64,000 nt of DNA from Saturnia japonica (taxonomy: Eukaryota; Arthropoda; Insecta; Lepidoptera; Saturniidae): assembly GCA_033032175.1 (NCBI GenBank), contig CM065325.1, forward strand, positions 2,136,930 to 2,200,929. The letters run 5' to 3'. This document shows positions 34,637 to 45,379 of the stretch, one piece after another (within the stretch, counting starts at the first letter, position 1; each line of letters begins with the position of its first letter). Made by a program: the position numbers and the translations under genes. A model generated the notes under the pieces. It saw only the letters and a list, made by a program, of their open reading frames with translations. It had not been told where the DNA came from and searched no databases.

Positions 34637-34870
34637 CGTGAACAGCCAACCCGCCTTCAATTCCCTCGTCAACCGAAACCAGTGCCCAAAGCGAGAGTCG
34701 ACCGAAACTCGCAAACTAAGCAGCCAAGGGTTAAAATCAGAAGGAGGCCGGGTGAATCGCGCTCCGACCCCGCGGGGTCAGCCGGACCCCACGCTAATGA
34801 AGGTGAATATCTTCAAAGCGGTCCGTCGGACCCGCGTCGCCCGTCGCCTGCGGTGCTCTTGAATCTTTAA
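34637..34870 (+). CDS. Possible terminal coding exon, gene unknown
   Basis: A 77-codon frame, GC-rich in AT-rich flanks, ends at TAA 34,868-34,870. Acceptor candidates are the AGs at 34,633 (aacttag) and 34,645 (gaacag). The peptide is basic and Pro/Arg-rich (VKIRRRPGESRSDP, SGPSDPRRPSPAVLLNL) and looks like a disordered C-terminus. AATAAATAATAAATAG about 200 bases downstream could serve as a poly(A) signal. A second frame (34,638-34,862) is open too, so composition alone may explain the ORF. Confidence 0.3.
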   Translation, partial: REQPTRLQFPRQPKPVPKARVDRNSQTKQPRVKIRRRPGESRSDPAGSAGPHANEGEYLQSGPSDPRRPSPAVLLNL

Positions 34871-35269
34871 ACGGGTCGCCGCGGGAGGGTTACGCAAATG
34901 GAACTAAAATGTATTCGACAGAACACTCGCCTTTGTAAATGTAATTTTAGAATGGTGGTCTGGTCTCTCCGATCGATATATCGGTGGTATCGCTTCTGCG
35001 TACAATACTAAAAGGAAAGGAAACTATCTAACCTTGTATGATCTACATTGAGAAAATTGTCGAGAATAAATAATAAATAGAAATTTTTAACGTTCACAAA
35101 ATGCATAATACCAAGCCTACATTTGGTAACAATAAATTCAAAGTTATGTTAATACATTTTTTATGTGAAAACAATGAAAATTGTTATCAATTTCTTGAAA
35201 GTCATCACTTCTATTCAAAAGCAAAAAAATAATCAACAACACAAGATAATTTTTAGCAAAAAAGAAAAC

Positions 35270-35490
35270 AAACTTCAATGATTTTGAGGAGTTTCTTGGT
35301 GTATCTTCGAAGTTAATGTACCAATGCTAACGAAATTAAAATGGGACCACCCACGAGATACCCCCTTCTCGGTGAAAAAAGAATCATCCAAACGGGTTCA
35401 TAAACAAAGAAGTTATGACTGAGCATCCATAAAAAATATATACATTCGAATTGAGAACCTCCTCGTATTTTTGAAGTCAGTTAAAAAGAA
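35270..35490 (+). repeat. Dispersed repeat G, copy 1
   Basis: Shares AACTTCAATG, TGGTGTATCTTCG, AAATTAAAATGGGACCA, a 'taccccctt' block and GAGAACCTC in order with 40,680-40,920. No frame. Confidence 0.6.
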
Positions 35491-35714
35491 AACTATGTAA
35501 TGTCAGTGAGATATGTATTCTGTTACACATTATTTAGTGTAGTAATTTAAGAAGTACCGTCTCATGTGGGTTTTGAAATGATATGGTGTCCACCAAAAAG
35601 CATAAAGTAATACTTCTAAAAATCACCAAAATAACTATCTTGTTGCAAATGGCCTAAAATTATCAGAATTAGATAAAGTGATGAATGCTAAAATAAAACA
35701 GTAAGATATTTACG

Positions 35715-36165
35715 GAGTCCATTGAATCTAACTCTTACTTTTCAGAGTGTTTCTCTTCAGATAGCAGACAACCTCGAGCTTCTTGGGATCCAATTGACAT
35801 CTGATCTCAACTTTTGGCACTCGATTGAATTAAAAGCGAGAACAACTGCCAAGAAATTAGGGCTCCTCTTCAAGGTTAGGACGGTATTTCACACCGGACC
35901 AGCTTCTTAGCTTATATCAAGCACAAGTACGGTTATGTGTGGAATACTGCTGTCATCTCTGAGATAGTAGAAACAAATGTCAGTTGGCCGCTCTTGACTC
36001 CATTGAGCGTCCAGCTCGTCGACTTGTTGCACTGATAAAGCAACAACAGTTGACCACTGATGAAGTCGAGGATGCGCATTCTAGACTTCTAGAGCATCGA
36101 CGTAAGGTTGCTTGCCCCTCAGTGTCATACAGGTTACACTTTAGACAAATTAACTAATGAGAAAC
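35715..36165 (+). pseudogene. LINE ORF2 fragment, RT thumb region
   Basis: Plus translation has IADNLELLGIQLTSDLNF and AKKLGLLFKVR; after a stop and frame changes it continues with LLSLYQAQVRLCVEYCC and LAALDSIERPARRLV. This block order is typical of the part of ORF2 after the RT core in CR1/L2-type lepidopteran elements. At least two frame changes: dead. Confidence 0.65.
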
Positions 36166-36179
36166 ATCTGATGTGGCGA

Positions 36180-36420
36180 GTCAGACCGATGTTGGCATGG
36201 CGACGCGTCGCCACGTCATGCGTCGTCACGATATATGAATAACTAATACAGTGTAGTGACGCGTCGCCATATTTTATTATTGTATTATATTTTTGATTAT
36301 GCCATATTTATTTCTTTTCATAAACTAACATCTCTTTATGCATATTATCTGTACAAAATAATTATTACGACATTTAACATCTGCCAAGTGTCCTGCGACG
36401 ACTCATTTTGACCCTATTTG
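36180..36420. repeat. Dispersed repeat H, with a 14-bp palindrome
   Basis: GTTGGCATGGCGACGC at 36,190 and CATCTGCCAAGTGTC at 36,378 match GTTGGCGTGGCGACGC (43,475) and CATCTGCCGGGCGTC (43,944) in the same order. GGCGACGCGTCGCC at about 36,198 is a perfect palindrome. Confidence 0.4.
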
Positions 36421-36676
36421 ATTTTCCCTTTTGACCTCTAATCTAATCATAATAGACGAAGAAACATGAAGTTTGTAAAATTGAACAATACCGAACCTCG
36501 ATAGCAGCTAGGCATTTCAATATACCAAGTTAAAGAATTCATAATTACTTGAATAAACAACCTCAATATATATCCGGATCCAATCCGTGTGTTGAAAAAT
36601 AAATTAAAAGACTGACTATTTAAATATAACTATGACGAAACGGAAAATATTGTAATGCTCCTTTATTACAAACTAT

Positions 36677-36725
36677 ATGTTCACACACAGACACAGACAT
36701 ACACATACTCACACTCACCCGAACA
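36677..36725. repeat. Imperfect CA microsatellite
   Basis: Runs of CACA/ACACAG units. Confidence 0.7.
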
Positions 36726-36809
36726 CCAGCATTAAAAACCGTAAACCGTCTAATTTCGATTGTACAGTTACTAACGAACTTAATCATTCGAGCATCATCC
36801 CTATTTCAG

Positions 36810-37001
36810 GTAACGCGTCAAGAAGCTTGAAGGACGGGGCGCCGTTAGAGGAGCGTTGTGTGGGGGGGGGGGGCAGGGTGGATGCTGGCATTGCAACGTG
36901 CTCGCAGCTGACGTCCAGAGTAGCCAGCCGTGATGTGCACCGTAGTACATTACGTGTCCATTAGCCCGGAGGCGCGGCGAGGCGGCGGCAGCTTCTATAG
37001 G
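36810..37001 (+). other. GC-rich block between splice-like AG and GT
   Basis: Preceded by 'ccctatttcag' and followed by 'TATAGgtaac'. One frame is open to 36,964 (contains SLKDGAPLEERC). A G12 run lies at about 36,863. Could be an exon or a CpG island. Confidence 0.22.
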
Positions 37002-37098
37002 TAACAAATAAGGAATACTATCTACAAAGAGAACTATTTAATATGCATATTTATATATTGTAAAAATCGATATTTTATCAAATCTAAATATTTATAAT

Positions 37099-37186
37099 AA
37101 GTCAGGGAAAAAGTTTCTTCGCATTTTTATATAAAAGCTCATGACATTATTTTTCAAGTTTATTTATATTTATTTAAAGTATATAA
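37099..37186 (-). mobile_element. Mariner 2, 3' end (left part)
   Basis: Starts after TA with AGTCAGGGAAAAAGTTTCTT, a mariner-type inverted end, and runs as the reverse complement of the 3' UTR up to the insertion of mariner 1. The other part of the same element is at 38,475-38,917. Confidence 0.75.
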
Positions 37187-37188
37187 TA

Positions 37189-38472
37189 GGTCTTTACCTA
37201 TGAAATTGTCGTTCTGCAGTACTGGCCATTTCAAATCAAAATAATTTTTGTTTGGCTAAGAATTCCAATTTCAAATTAATCTTATTTTAAAAACATTGAA
37301 TTCTTTTCCCAAAAGTAGTCATTTGTTTATTGATTAGTGTTACATTTTCATCGCATTTCAATCTTTTTTGTCATCACGGTTACGTTAAAAATTCGAGTAA
37401 TTATGGAATATGAGTACCGTCGTGGCAGCAACGCGGCACAAGCGGCACGCAACATCAACGACTTTTACGGAGCTAACACTACAAACCAACGCATCACCTG
37501 TTATTGGTTTGCTCGCTTCCGTTCTGGGAATTTCAACCTGAAAAATGAACCTCGCGGTCGTCCGAAGACTTTGGTTGACAATAACGAATTAAAGGCGATT
37601 GTGGAAGCTGATGATACACAATCTACGGCTGAATTAGCAGCAGCTTTCGACGTTAGCGTCAATACAATATTGGTCCATTTTCGTCAAATTGGCAAGGTAA
37701 AAAAGCTTGACAAATGGGTGCCCCACGAACTCAATGATCGCCAGCGCGAAGTACGCGTCGAGACGTGCCTTGCACTGCTCAACAGACACACAAATGAAGG
37801 TATTTTGATACGCATTGTTACCTGCGATGAAAAATGGATTCTGTTTGATAACCGCAAGCGCTCAGCAAGTTGGTTGGATCCTAGTTCAGCACCTAAACAA
37901 TGCCCTAAACGAAAACTTACACCTAGAAAAGTGATGGTCACTGTTTGGTGGTCTAGCGCCGGTGTGAATCATCACAGCTTCTTACAGAACGGGGTGAACA
38001 TTACTGCAGATGTGTACTGTGAAGAACTGAGCACAATGATGGAGAAGCTGGCACATCTCCAACCAGCATTGGTCAATCGCTCGTCTCCGCTGCTCCTCCA
38101 CGACAACGCGCGACCTCAAACTGCACAGCAGACGGTCTCCAAGTTGCAAGAACTAGGGTTGGAAGTTCTCCGTCATCCGCCCTACTCACCAGACCTTGCG
38201 CCTACAGACTACTACTTTTTCCAGAATTTGGATAACTCCTTGGCGGGAAAAAATTCAATACCCGAGAGGCAGTACAAAATGCCTTTGAAGAATTTGTTGC
38301 CTCCCGTCCAGCTGATTTCTTTAAGAAGGGTATCAATAAACTGCCACTGCGCTGGCAAAGATGCATTGATTGCATGGGTGATTTGATTACTTCGATTAAT
38401 ACAAATAAAAAATACATAAAAAAAATTCCTTTGAATTTTTCATACAAAACGGCAATTCCATAGGTAAAGACC
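37189..38472 (+). mobile_element. Mariner 1, full length, 1,284 bp
   Basis: Inverted ends: GGTCTTTACCTATGAAATTG at the left and, read from the right end inward, GGTCTTTACCTATGGAATTG. TA flanks on both sides (37,187-37,188; 38,473-38,474). Length and TA target fit mariner. It lies inside the stop codon region of mariner 2. Confidence 0.92.
37403..38386 (+). pseudogene. Mariner transposase (DD34D), frameshifted near the end
   Basis: The likely start is ATG 37,403 (MEYEYRRGSNAAQAARNI). The N-terminal 110 residues form the paired helix-turn-helix DNA-binding part, with GRPKTLVD as linker and the WVPHEL motif. Catalytic residues are in TCDEKW (D1), LLLHDNARPQ (D2) and YSPDLAPTDYYFF (D3), with 34 residues between D2 and D3. 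The frame then shifts near the A run at about 38,250: the annotated frame ends in unrelated residues, while the next frame carries the usual mariner C-terminus (FEEFVASRPADFFKKG, LPLRWQRCID). All three catalytic Asp are present, so one indel is the only obvious lesion. Enzyme would cut and paste elements with matching ends at TA. Confidence 0.92.
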
Positions 38473-38474
38473 TA

Positions 38475-38917
38475 ATATGTGCCGTTTTGTTCGATGACTT
38501 TCTGCCATTTGCCGTTGCTGTAGAAACTTTCGGACTTCTGATCAAAAAAACGCGATAAATAATTTTGGCAGTCCTCTCTTGATGTTAACCTTGCAGAACA
38601 TAAACAATTCTGAAGAGACTGAAACAGGTGAAAATCTGAAGGTGCAAGGTCAGGGCTATATGGTGGATGCACTAACACCTCCCAGCCTCTCTTAATTTTT
38701 ACTGAGTGGCCAAATATGTGTGTGGTCTAGCGTTATCGTGATGAAAGACCACACCCTTCCTATAGATCGCCGCTTTCTCTCAACTGCTTCCTTTAATCTC
38801 ATCAGTTGTTGGCGGTAGAGATCCGAATCTATGGTTTTGCCGGGCGGTAGAAGCTCATAATGAACAATGCCCTTCCAGTCCCACCATACACACAGCATCA
38901 CTTTATTTCGAGGGGGT
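38475..38917 (-). pseudogene. Mariner 2 transposase fragment
   Basis: Minus-strand translation: VWWDWKGIVHYELLPPGKTI, then a D2 block HHDNARPH with a TAA and a frame change just after, then VHPPYSPDLAPSDFHLFQSL (D3) and an end reading VIEQNGTY. The next codon is the TAG made by the TA plus first G of mariner 1. The N-terminal half and 5' end are missing beyond 38,917. It differs clearly in sequence from mariner 1, so it belongs to another mariner lineage. Confidence 0.88.
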
Positions 38918-39152
38918 TAGGATCGTGAAATTTTGCATGCGGGTTCCTTTTACACTGTAGATGAGCCCTAAGAAAAGATTTTTTGGCAATTCAAACCCTA
39001 AATTGATGAAAATTTGTACAAAACTCCGTCATTTTTTAAAATTCTATGAAAATCGGTATTTTGCAATTCAGTTTATATGCGACATAAAAATATATAATGG
39101 GACATAATTAAACTATAACGTGAGTGAAGCTGGGGCGGGTTGCTAGTATATG
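38918..39152 (+). repeat. Helitron-like family H2, copy 1
   Basis: Shares TTTTACACTGTAG, GATGAAAATTTGTA, AAATCGGTATTTTGCAATTCAG-like blocks and TATAATGGGACATAA with 51,660-51,890, and ends GGCGGGTTGCTAGT. It begins directly at the broken end of mariner 2. Confidence 0.5.
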
Positions 39153-39268
39153 CATATCACTGATTTGCTACTAATTTCGCCTTTGGGTGTGTGTAAAGCG
39201 ATGATTCCATCAGGAGTTTAATGAGGGGTCGGGGGGACCTTGATTTGTTATGTGGTAATTTTATTTAG

Positions 39269-39476
39269 TGGTAGGGCATTTTCTAATGCCTGCCCAACTA
39301 GCTACCACCCTCAAGTTAAAAATCTATCGCCAAGCACTTATAAGGGTATTCCGGTAGCTGCACTTGAGAGCCATTCCTCTCACTAGGCTTAGCGTGCTAT
39401 CATCTTGAGCAACATTGTCACTTATCATCAGGCAAAATTACGATCAAACGCTAAACCTATAAAGAATTAAAAAAAC
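39269..39476 (+). repeat. SINE family A, headless copy
   Basis: Contains ACTAGCTACCACCCTCAAGT, CGCCAAGCACTTAT and the tail CGCTAAACCTATAAAGAATT. The tRNA-like head is missing. Confidence 0.65.
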
Positions 39477-39529
39477 AATTTATGTTATTTGGCCATATAC
39501 CCGTATTATGTAGTTTTGACGGCATGCCA

Positions 39530-39680
39530 TATGATGGAGTTTGGTTGTTTTGCACAAGTGAAGTGGATTATAAATAATAACTAGGAACATACATTTTAAG
39601 TGGCTACAAAAACTCCCTGGGCAGTTTTAACAAGGGAGCCGCCATCTTGTTGGAGCTGTGTTTGAAGATTACAAGAATAA
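39530..39680 (-). repeat. Dispersed repeat F, copy 2
   Basis: Reverse complement of 24,190-24,330 with the same block order. Confidence 0.55.
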
Positions 39681-39834
39681 TTAAAGAAATATTCTATTCA
39701 CGTGATGTTGATAGAATTGTTAACATAGCTAATTAAACAATGAAAATGTTTGCTATATCATTAACACAATACCTACATTGTATCACGTACTGTACTATCA
39801 TCCATTACTATAAGTACTCTAAATGACAGAAATC

Positions 39835-40190
39835 ATAGAGTCATGAAAAAAAACCATATTGTGTGCAGTCTAAACGCGGTAGAAAATATAAAAATATCTT
39901 CTTTAAAATTTGTTTTCAAAAATGCTAAATAGACGGGACTCGAACTATCGACCAATCGTATTGTACATACAATATTGCATACAAGTCTGATCGTCTCAAC
40001 GCTAGGCCAATTCAACGACGACCACGATAATGAAAATCCAGACTTAATGTTTTCTATCTTATTCTCTCGGTTGGTAGGCGTATGTGTATTTATCTCTTTC
40101 TATTGTCGCTTTTTCGTATCACCGAGTTTCAAATCACAACGGTGCTAAACAAGGTTCTACTTCAAAAATACGTCCTTTCTATTTTGATTA
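39835..40190 (-). repeat. SINE-like family B, copy 2
   Basis: Minus strand: TTGGCCTAGCGTTGAGACGA (A box) and TAGTTCGAGTCCCG (B box). Upstream similarity to 29,340-29,480 includes AACGGTGCTAA and CTACTTCAAAAA read on the plus strand. Confidence 0.6.
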
Positions 40191-40224
40191 AAACAACTCG
40201 TGCGCAAAAGGCCGAACCGTTCTC

Positions 40225-40345
40225 ATGTTCAGTTGCCTTTCTGGGTGAGTAGAGGACATCAGCAACGCGGCCCGATCATGTCCGTCGCGTCCGCGCTCTA
40301 ATTAGAACTTCCCCTCGCGACCCGCCCAGCTCTGCACCCCGCGGC
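40225..40345. other. CpG-rich island with TAATTAG
   Basis: CpG-dense, contains GCTCTAATTAGAACTT (about 40,296) and a GTGAGT donor-like word at about 40,243. Possible regulatory block. Confidence 0.28.
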
Positions 40346-40679
40346 CACCCACGAACAAAGATTAAACGGGAAAATTAAAAACAGAAGGTCTATTTTTAAT
40401 TTTAACGTTAGTAAGTCGATTTCGACTTTTGACTTAATTGACACTACCGCTTCCTTGTTGCTTAAATATAAACTAAGATCCTCGTTATTTTTTGTAATTC
40501 GAAATTCTTTATGTGTTTGTAACTTTCAACCGATCTAACTTCTCTTCTATTATTATCGTCTTCTTTCTACCTGTGAAATCATTTAAATTGCCCTCAGTAT
40601 TACCATTATGTTACTGTTTTAGCTGTAAGTATAACTTGTGTTTGTAAAATACATGACAATTTAAACAAAATAGTAGATC

Positions 40680-40920
40680 AACTTCAATGGTTTTGAAGAG
40701 TTACCTGGTGTATCTTCGCAGTTAAAGATCCACAATGCTAATTAAATTAAAATGGGACCATCCTTGAGGTACGTACCCCTTTGCAACGAAAAAATAACCA
40801 TCTAAATCGTTTCATGAATACAGATGTTATTGTTGAACATCAATAAAAACATATTATATATACCTATATACATACATATTGATAACCTCTCTCTTTATTA
40901 GAAGTTTAAAAAAAGAGGTT
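40680..40920 (+). repeat. Dispersed repeat G, copy 2
   Basis: Same block order as 35,270-35,490. Confidence 0.6.
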
Positions 40921-40970
40921 CATTGGGAAGACGCAATTGTTTTATATTATTACAGTAGCTACAGGCTTAA

Positions 40971-41395
40971 GGGTCTCACTGACTAACAGTTGGCCTGCTA
41001 ATATTAGCCTGTCACTTACTCGTAATATATTACACACTTACAGTTTCTTTTAAAGTTTTGGACTGACGGCTTAAGTGAACGGCAAGTGTGTAGCCACGAG
41101 TCCCAGTCAACAGGTATCGGCCAGACAGTCTGTAACCTCAAGACCAAATCAAACACACGCTTGCAGTTATCGGTGCACCGTGTGATCTGACGATCTGCTG
41201 CAGTGTTGAACTGCCGACTGCCGACTGTCGCCTTCCAGCAGCCGCCTGAGAGTGCGTGGACATAGACAGTTAACAGAGCCGATATTCGACCATTGCCAGT
41301 AGGCAATAATGGCTTAATGAGTGGACTATACTGACAATGGACGGAAGGCCGACTGATCGGACGAAAGACTGGCAACTGTTAGTCAGTGGGGTCCT
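40971..41395. mobile_element. MITE with TTAA target sites
   Basis: TTAA at 40,967-40,970 and 41,396-41,399. Left end GGGTCTCACTGACTAACAGT; right end, read inward, AGGACCCCACTGACTAACAG. The 425-bp body has a 119-codon minus frame that spans it without any transposase motif. TTAA targets fit piggyBac-like MITEs; family unproven. Confidence 0.6.
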
Positions 41396-41539
41396 TTAAG
41401 ATGAATACCCACAGGCGCAGAGTCGATCCAAATCATTGCGAGACGTACTTACGATATTGCTTTCTATATCTAACTAACTACTAACGTACAATTTCATATA
41501 AAGAAAATATAAGAAGCTAAATTTTTAATATAAATGACA

Positions 41540-41790
41540 CAAAAAACCCGTCTGCAACGTAAACACTTCACCTAAAAAAGTATATTTCTATTTTCCAGAC
41601 GTCGTACTTAAATAATATACAGTCTATGTCACTCCCACATCAACACCTCGTATGCTAAAAAGTCCAACAAGTCGTTTAGGCTACAGAGCATGCCAAAGAA
41701 ATAGACATACATACATATGTACAATTATATACATAATTACATACGCTTGAACAAACATAACCCTCCTTTTTCGCAGTTGGATAGAGACGC
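41540..41790 (-). repeat. Dispersed repeat D, copy 1
   Basis: Reverse complement of 49,681-49,900: CGACGTC, CATAGACTGTATA-like, GAGTGACATA, TAGCATACGAGGTGTTG and CATGCTCTGTAGCCTAAACG all recur in order. Confidence 0.6.
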
Positions 41791-42390
41791 GCGGCATCAC
41801 ACGCATTCTCGCGTCTTAATGATACGAATACGTACGGCGATTTTATATTGTCTTTACACAAATTTGTACATTAGTTAATGAACATAAAACCCAATATACT
41901 TTTATAAAGTTGTAAGTTTAGAATCTGCGCCAGTGGGAATATACTCTTACTGTAAGCGCTGATTCAAGCAATCTACACGAACGACCGTCATGATGCAAGC
42001 AAGCAGGCTCACAAATAGACGAACGAAGGTAGTTTAAAAAAGAATATGCAATTTAATGTCTTATTTTTAGTTTACGTTATGCACGGAACAAAAAGTTTAG
42101 TTTAGATAGGCAAGTGCCTATCTGTGAATCAGAATATTCTTTGATGTTCGCGTCCACCCGTCAACAGGCGACCAAAAAAACAAACAAGCAGTGCTCGCGT
42201 AAGATTGCGTCGTAAAAACTACACTTAATTACCTTTATAGAGCGTTCAAGCAAAGTATATACATACTAGATAATTATAATCAATTAACATAAATATAGAC
42301 TGTCCATCCATCCATCTATATTGACGTAGATGTTTTTGGCGATTTGTTTACTACATACTTCATAAATATCCCAAAGAACACATTCATCCT
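41791..42390. other. AT-rich spacer, nothing recognised
   Basis: No frame or repeat match of note. Confidence 0.4.
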
Positions 42391-42394
42391 AATA

Positions 42395-42560
42395 TTATTA
42401 TTACAAATGTGAACGTTTTTATATTTGGTTGTGTGTTACACAATCACGCAAAAACGGCTGAACGGATTTTGATGAAATTTAGCACACAGATAGTCTATAA
42501 CCTGGATTAACACATAGGATACTTCTTGTCCTGGTAAACATTGCAATAAAACCATAAATG
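42395..42560 (+). repeat. Helitron-like 5' tract
   Basis: 'ctaatattattattacaaat', then AAAACGGCTGAACGGATTTT, GATGAAATTTAGCACACAGA and ACACATAGGATACTTCTTGT: a very common block order in lepidopteran repeats. Related tracts at 10,120 and 55,605. Confidence 0.4.
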
Positions 42561-43079
42561 GCGGTAAAGCTTTTTCCATTGCTCGCTAACTCTCAAATTG
42601 TAAATCATTCGTCAAGGACCTATAGGTCTGTTCCGGCGGAAACACTTCAGAGCTTTTTCTAATTGTTCTCACTTCCCGCAAGTACAAATTGTTTTAATTT
42701 TTTATTATCTCCTAAACTATGTGTCCAAATAAAATGCTATAAAGAGCAAAAGGGCAAAGATTTACTTCATAAAATTGTCTTTATGATGAAGAAACTTTTG
42801 TTCGTAAGGATTAATATGCCACGTTTAAAAATAATGCTCATAAATAATTTTTTGTCACAAAATATCTTATAGTGGATTATGTATAAGAAATCTAGGCATT
42901 TGGTATCGCGGACTTTTTTTTGGATATACTAAGGCACAATATTATTGTAGTATATTTAATTGTATTTAAATATCATTAAACATTACACTAACAGATTTAA
43001 CTATCATTACTATTACTTATCAATATTTAAGGCTAGCTGAAAGTTGTAGCTTAATGTTAGTTAGGGTATACTATTCCTT

Positions 43080-43190
43080 GTAAACCTGGCTATCATATAC
43101 ATAAAGAATTTTTCGAATCCGACTGGTAGTTCCAGAGATTAGCATGTTTAAGCAAACAAACAAAAAAACTCTTCCGCTTTATTATATTAT
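43080..43190 (-). repeat. Helitron-like 5' end, reversed
   Basis: Reverse complement carries AATCTCTGGAACTACCAGTC and GTTTGTTTGCTTAAACATG, as in 28,205-28,290. Confidence 0.4.
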
Positions 43191-43429
43191 ATTATTAATG
43201 AGTATAATTAACCTATACCAACCATGGATGTCTTTAAAACAAGTTGTTAACAAAAGAAGCAAAAATCAGAGGTATTGACTCCCATCAAAGCTGAGCAAGC
43301 CATAATATTTGAGAAGAAAAAAAATTAAGAGGACAAAGATTTCTATGTTGATAATTTCCAGCAAAACTAAAATATCTTCTGCCAAACAAACAAAAAAAAA
43401 ATCTAAAATCAGTTATTTTTTTAATGTGA

Positions 43430-43980
43430 AACGTCTAATGCGGAGGGTTAGACTGGTTGTTGGACCCAATGTTGGCGGATGTTGGCGTGGCGACGCTTTG
43501 GCCCAACGTAGGCGGAGTAAAGCCGAGTTCTTTTTTTTTAATAGACAGGCTGGATCTTTTCAAAGTTTAATGTAAAAAAAAGGATAGATTAAAAGTGTTT
43601 GGCCCTACCAAATGGTAATAATACCATAGTAATAATAATACTTGGATGTGTTTAATTGTAGTGTGAGTGGTTACCTGAAGATATGTCTAAGTAAATTGTA
43701 AATTATTATTAAGTTACTAATTGTTATTATGAGAAACGTTGTGCGTTGCTTTAATCGGAGTGCAAATTCTATTGTGTTACATTTATACTTATGTTTTTAT
43801 AGTATAAGTTTAGTTTGTTCTCTGTAGCAGTGCCTTTTATAATTAAATAAATAGTAATAAAATAAGCATCTTCACATTGGCTTTCTTTTAATTAGTCGTG
43901 TTACCCAGTGTATTTTTTTATAATTTTCACTAAGATGTTTCACATCTGCCGGGCGTCTCGTGACGGCTAACTTTTTTTAG
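43430..43980. repeat. Dispersed repeat H, copy 2
   Basis: See 36,180-36,420. Between the two shared blocks the DNA is AT-rich without a frame. Confidence 0.35.
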
Positions 43981-44245
43981 TGTATGCTGTAAAATACAGT
44001 CTCTTTCCAACGGAAGATTGGATTCAGTATAGTCAGTGTCAGAGTTGGGCGTATGAAGACTGCACTTCTTATGTAGGAGGTGGCAGTTACTTTTATGATG
44101 AATGCAAAAACTGATCAATACATATCCTTCTTGTCCGACCCATCCCGGGGTAAAACGGATAATTGATATTTTTTCTTATTACTCATAATTATTATAGAAA
44201 TCTTTTAAGTTTTGAAAATTTTAATAATTTTTTTAATATAATATA

Positions 44246-44918
44246 CAGTGTAGTCTCTTTATAACGAAACTCAAGGGACTGAGCATTTTTTATCATTATA
44301 GAGAGTTATCGTTATATGGAATGACAAAAAACAACCAAATTAACAAGAATTTTTAATATGTATGTCTTAGATAATAAATGCTTATAAATCATTGTTTACA
44401 CATATAGTCTGATAACTTTGTCTGACGTTTTTTGCTATGCCAGTACTTGTTTTGTATTATTTTATGTATTTCTATTCATATCTTCTTCTATCAAACTTTT
44501 TCGTCAACACTAATCGCTTTCCGTTTACTGGCCATGTTAACAGTTTCAAAGTAGGTTTACGACTGATAATACGATAGGTACCCAGTATGCTTGGTCGAAG
44601 ACCATCACTTCCGAGAAAACAATGCGTCATACTGCACGTGTTCAAGGCAATTAAGGATAACAAAAGCTAGACCGACCTCGGATGTTTTGGAGCTTCAAAG
44701 TCTTTTGTTACCTGATAACATAACATAAACAATAATACCGATAATGAATATTTACTGTCTAAAAATATGAACACATTTCTTCGTAATAGAGAATGGCGTA
44801 TCGTTATAAAGAGTGTTTCAATATGTGGGTTTTAACGCAAACCAGCCAAGTTGGGTTCACTTCAATGTTACAGGGAGTTTATCGTTATAAAGGATAACGT
44901 TATAAAGAGTTTACACTG
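44246..44918 (-). mobile_element. Tigger/pogo-type transposon, internally deleted
   Basis: Inverted ends CAGTGTAGTCTCTTTATAAC (left) and, read inward from the right, CAGTGTAAACTCTTTATAAC; TA on both sides. On the minus strand from ATG 44,534 it starts MASKRKAISVDEKV and then stops, the usual start of pogo/Tigger (CENP-B-like) transposases. Only this stub of the gene is left in 673 bp. Confidence 0.75.
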
Positions 44919-44920
44919 TA

Positions 44921-45375
44921 TTTTAAAATAGGCACAGAGTTCTGTTGATTATCAGAATGTGTTTTTATTTACGCTTTCCTTAACATAATAATATGTGCGT
45001 CTTGCCTGGGCTTCCCCTTATTAGATTGATAACCAGATGTGTCCGCAGCTTTTAAAAATTATAATTTCATAGAACTTTTAAAAACTTTCTATTAAATGAA
45101 GATATCTTGATTTTTTTTATAAAAGGTCCAAGCATCTAAGGAGTAAAACAAAAAGAAAATCAAAATCTATCCGGTAGTTTTTGCATGATGCGCGCACAAC
45201 GGTAAACCTCGATCATTTTATATATAAAACGAATTGATGTATGTAGGTATTTAGTTGTCAATACGTCGCGTATAATGAAATGGCTATAAACGTGGCGTTG
45301 CAACTAAATCCAATAATTACCAAACTAAGCATTCACAAAGATCAGCCCGCTAAAGAAAACGGATGAGGGTTGTTT
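44921..45375. other. AT-rich spacer, nothing certain
   Basis: A decayed Helitron-like tract may lie at 45,100-45,190 (reverse). Confidence 0.35.
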
Positions 45376-45379
45376 ACGT

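Noticed and set aside
27013..34870. Joining the exon-like segments at 27,013, 29,669 and 34,637 into one gene
   Set aside because: Splice phases do not fit: the first ends in phase 1 and the join to 29,669 gives a stop after a few codons; the join to 34,637 also stops.
41016..41375. 119-codon minus frame
   Set aside because: Lies wholly inside the TTAA MITE and shows no transposase motif.
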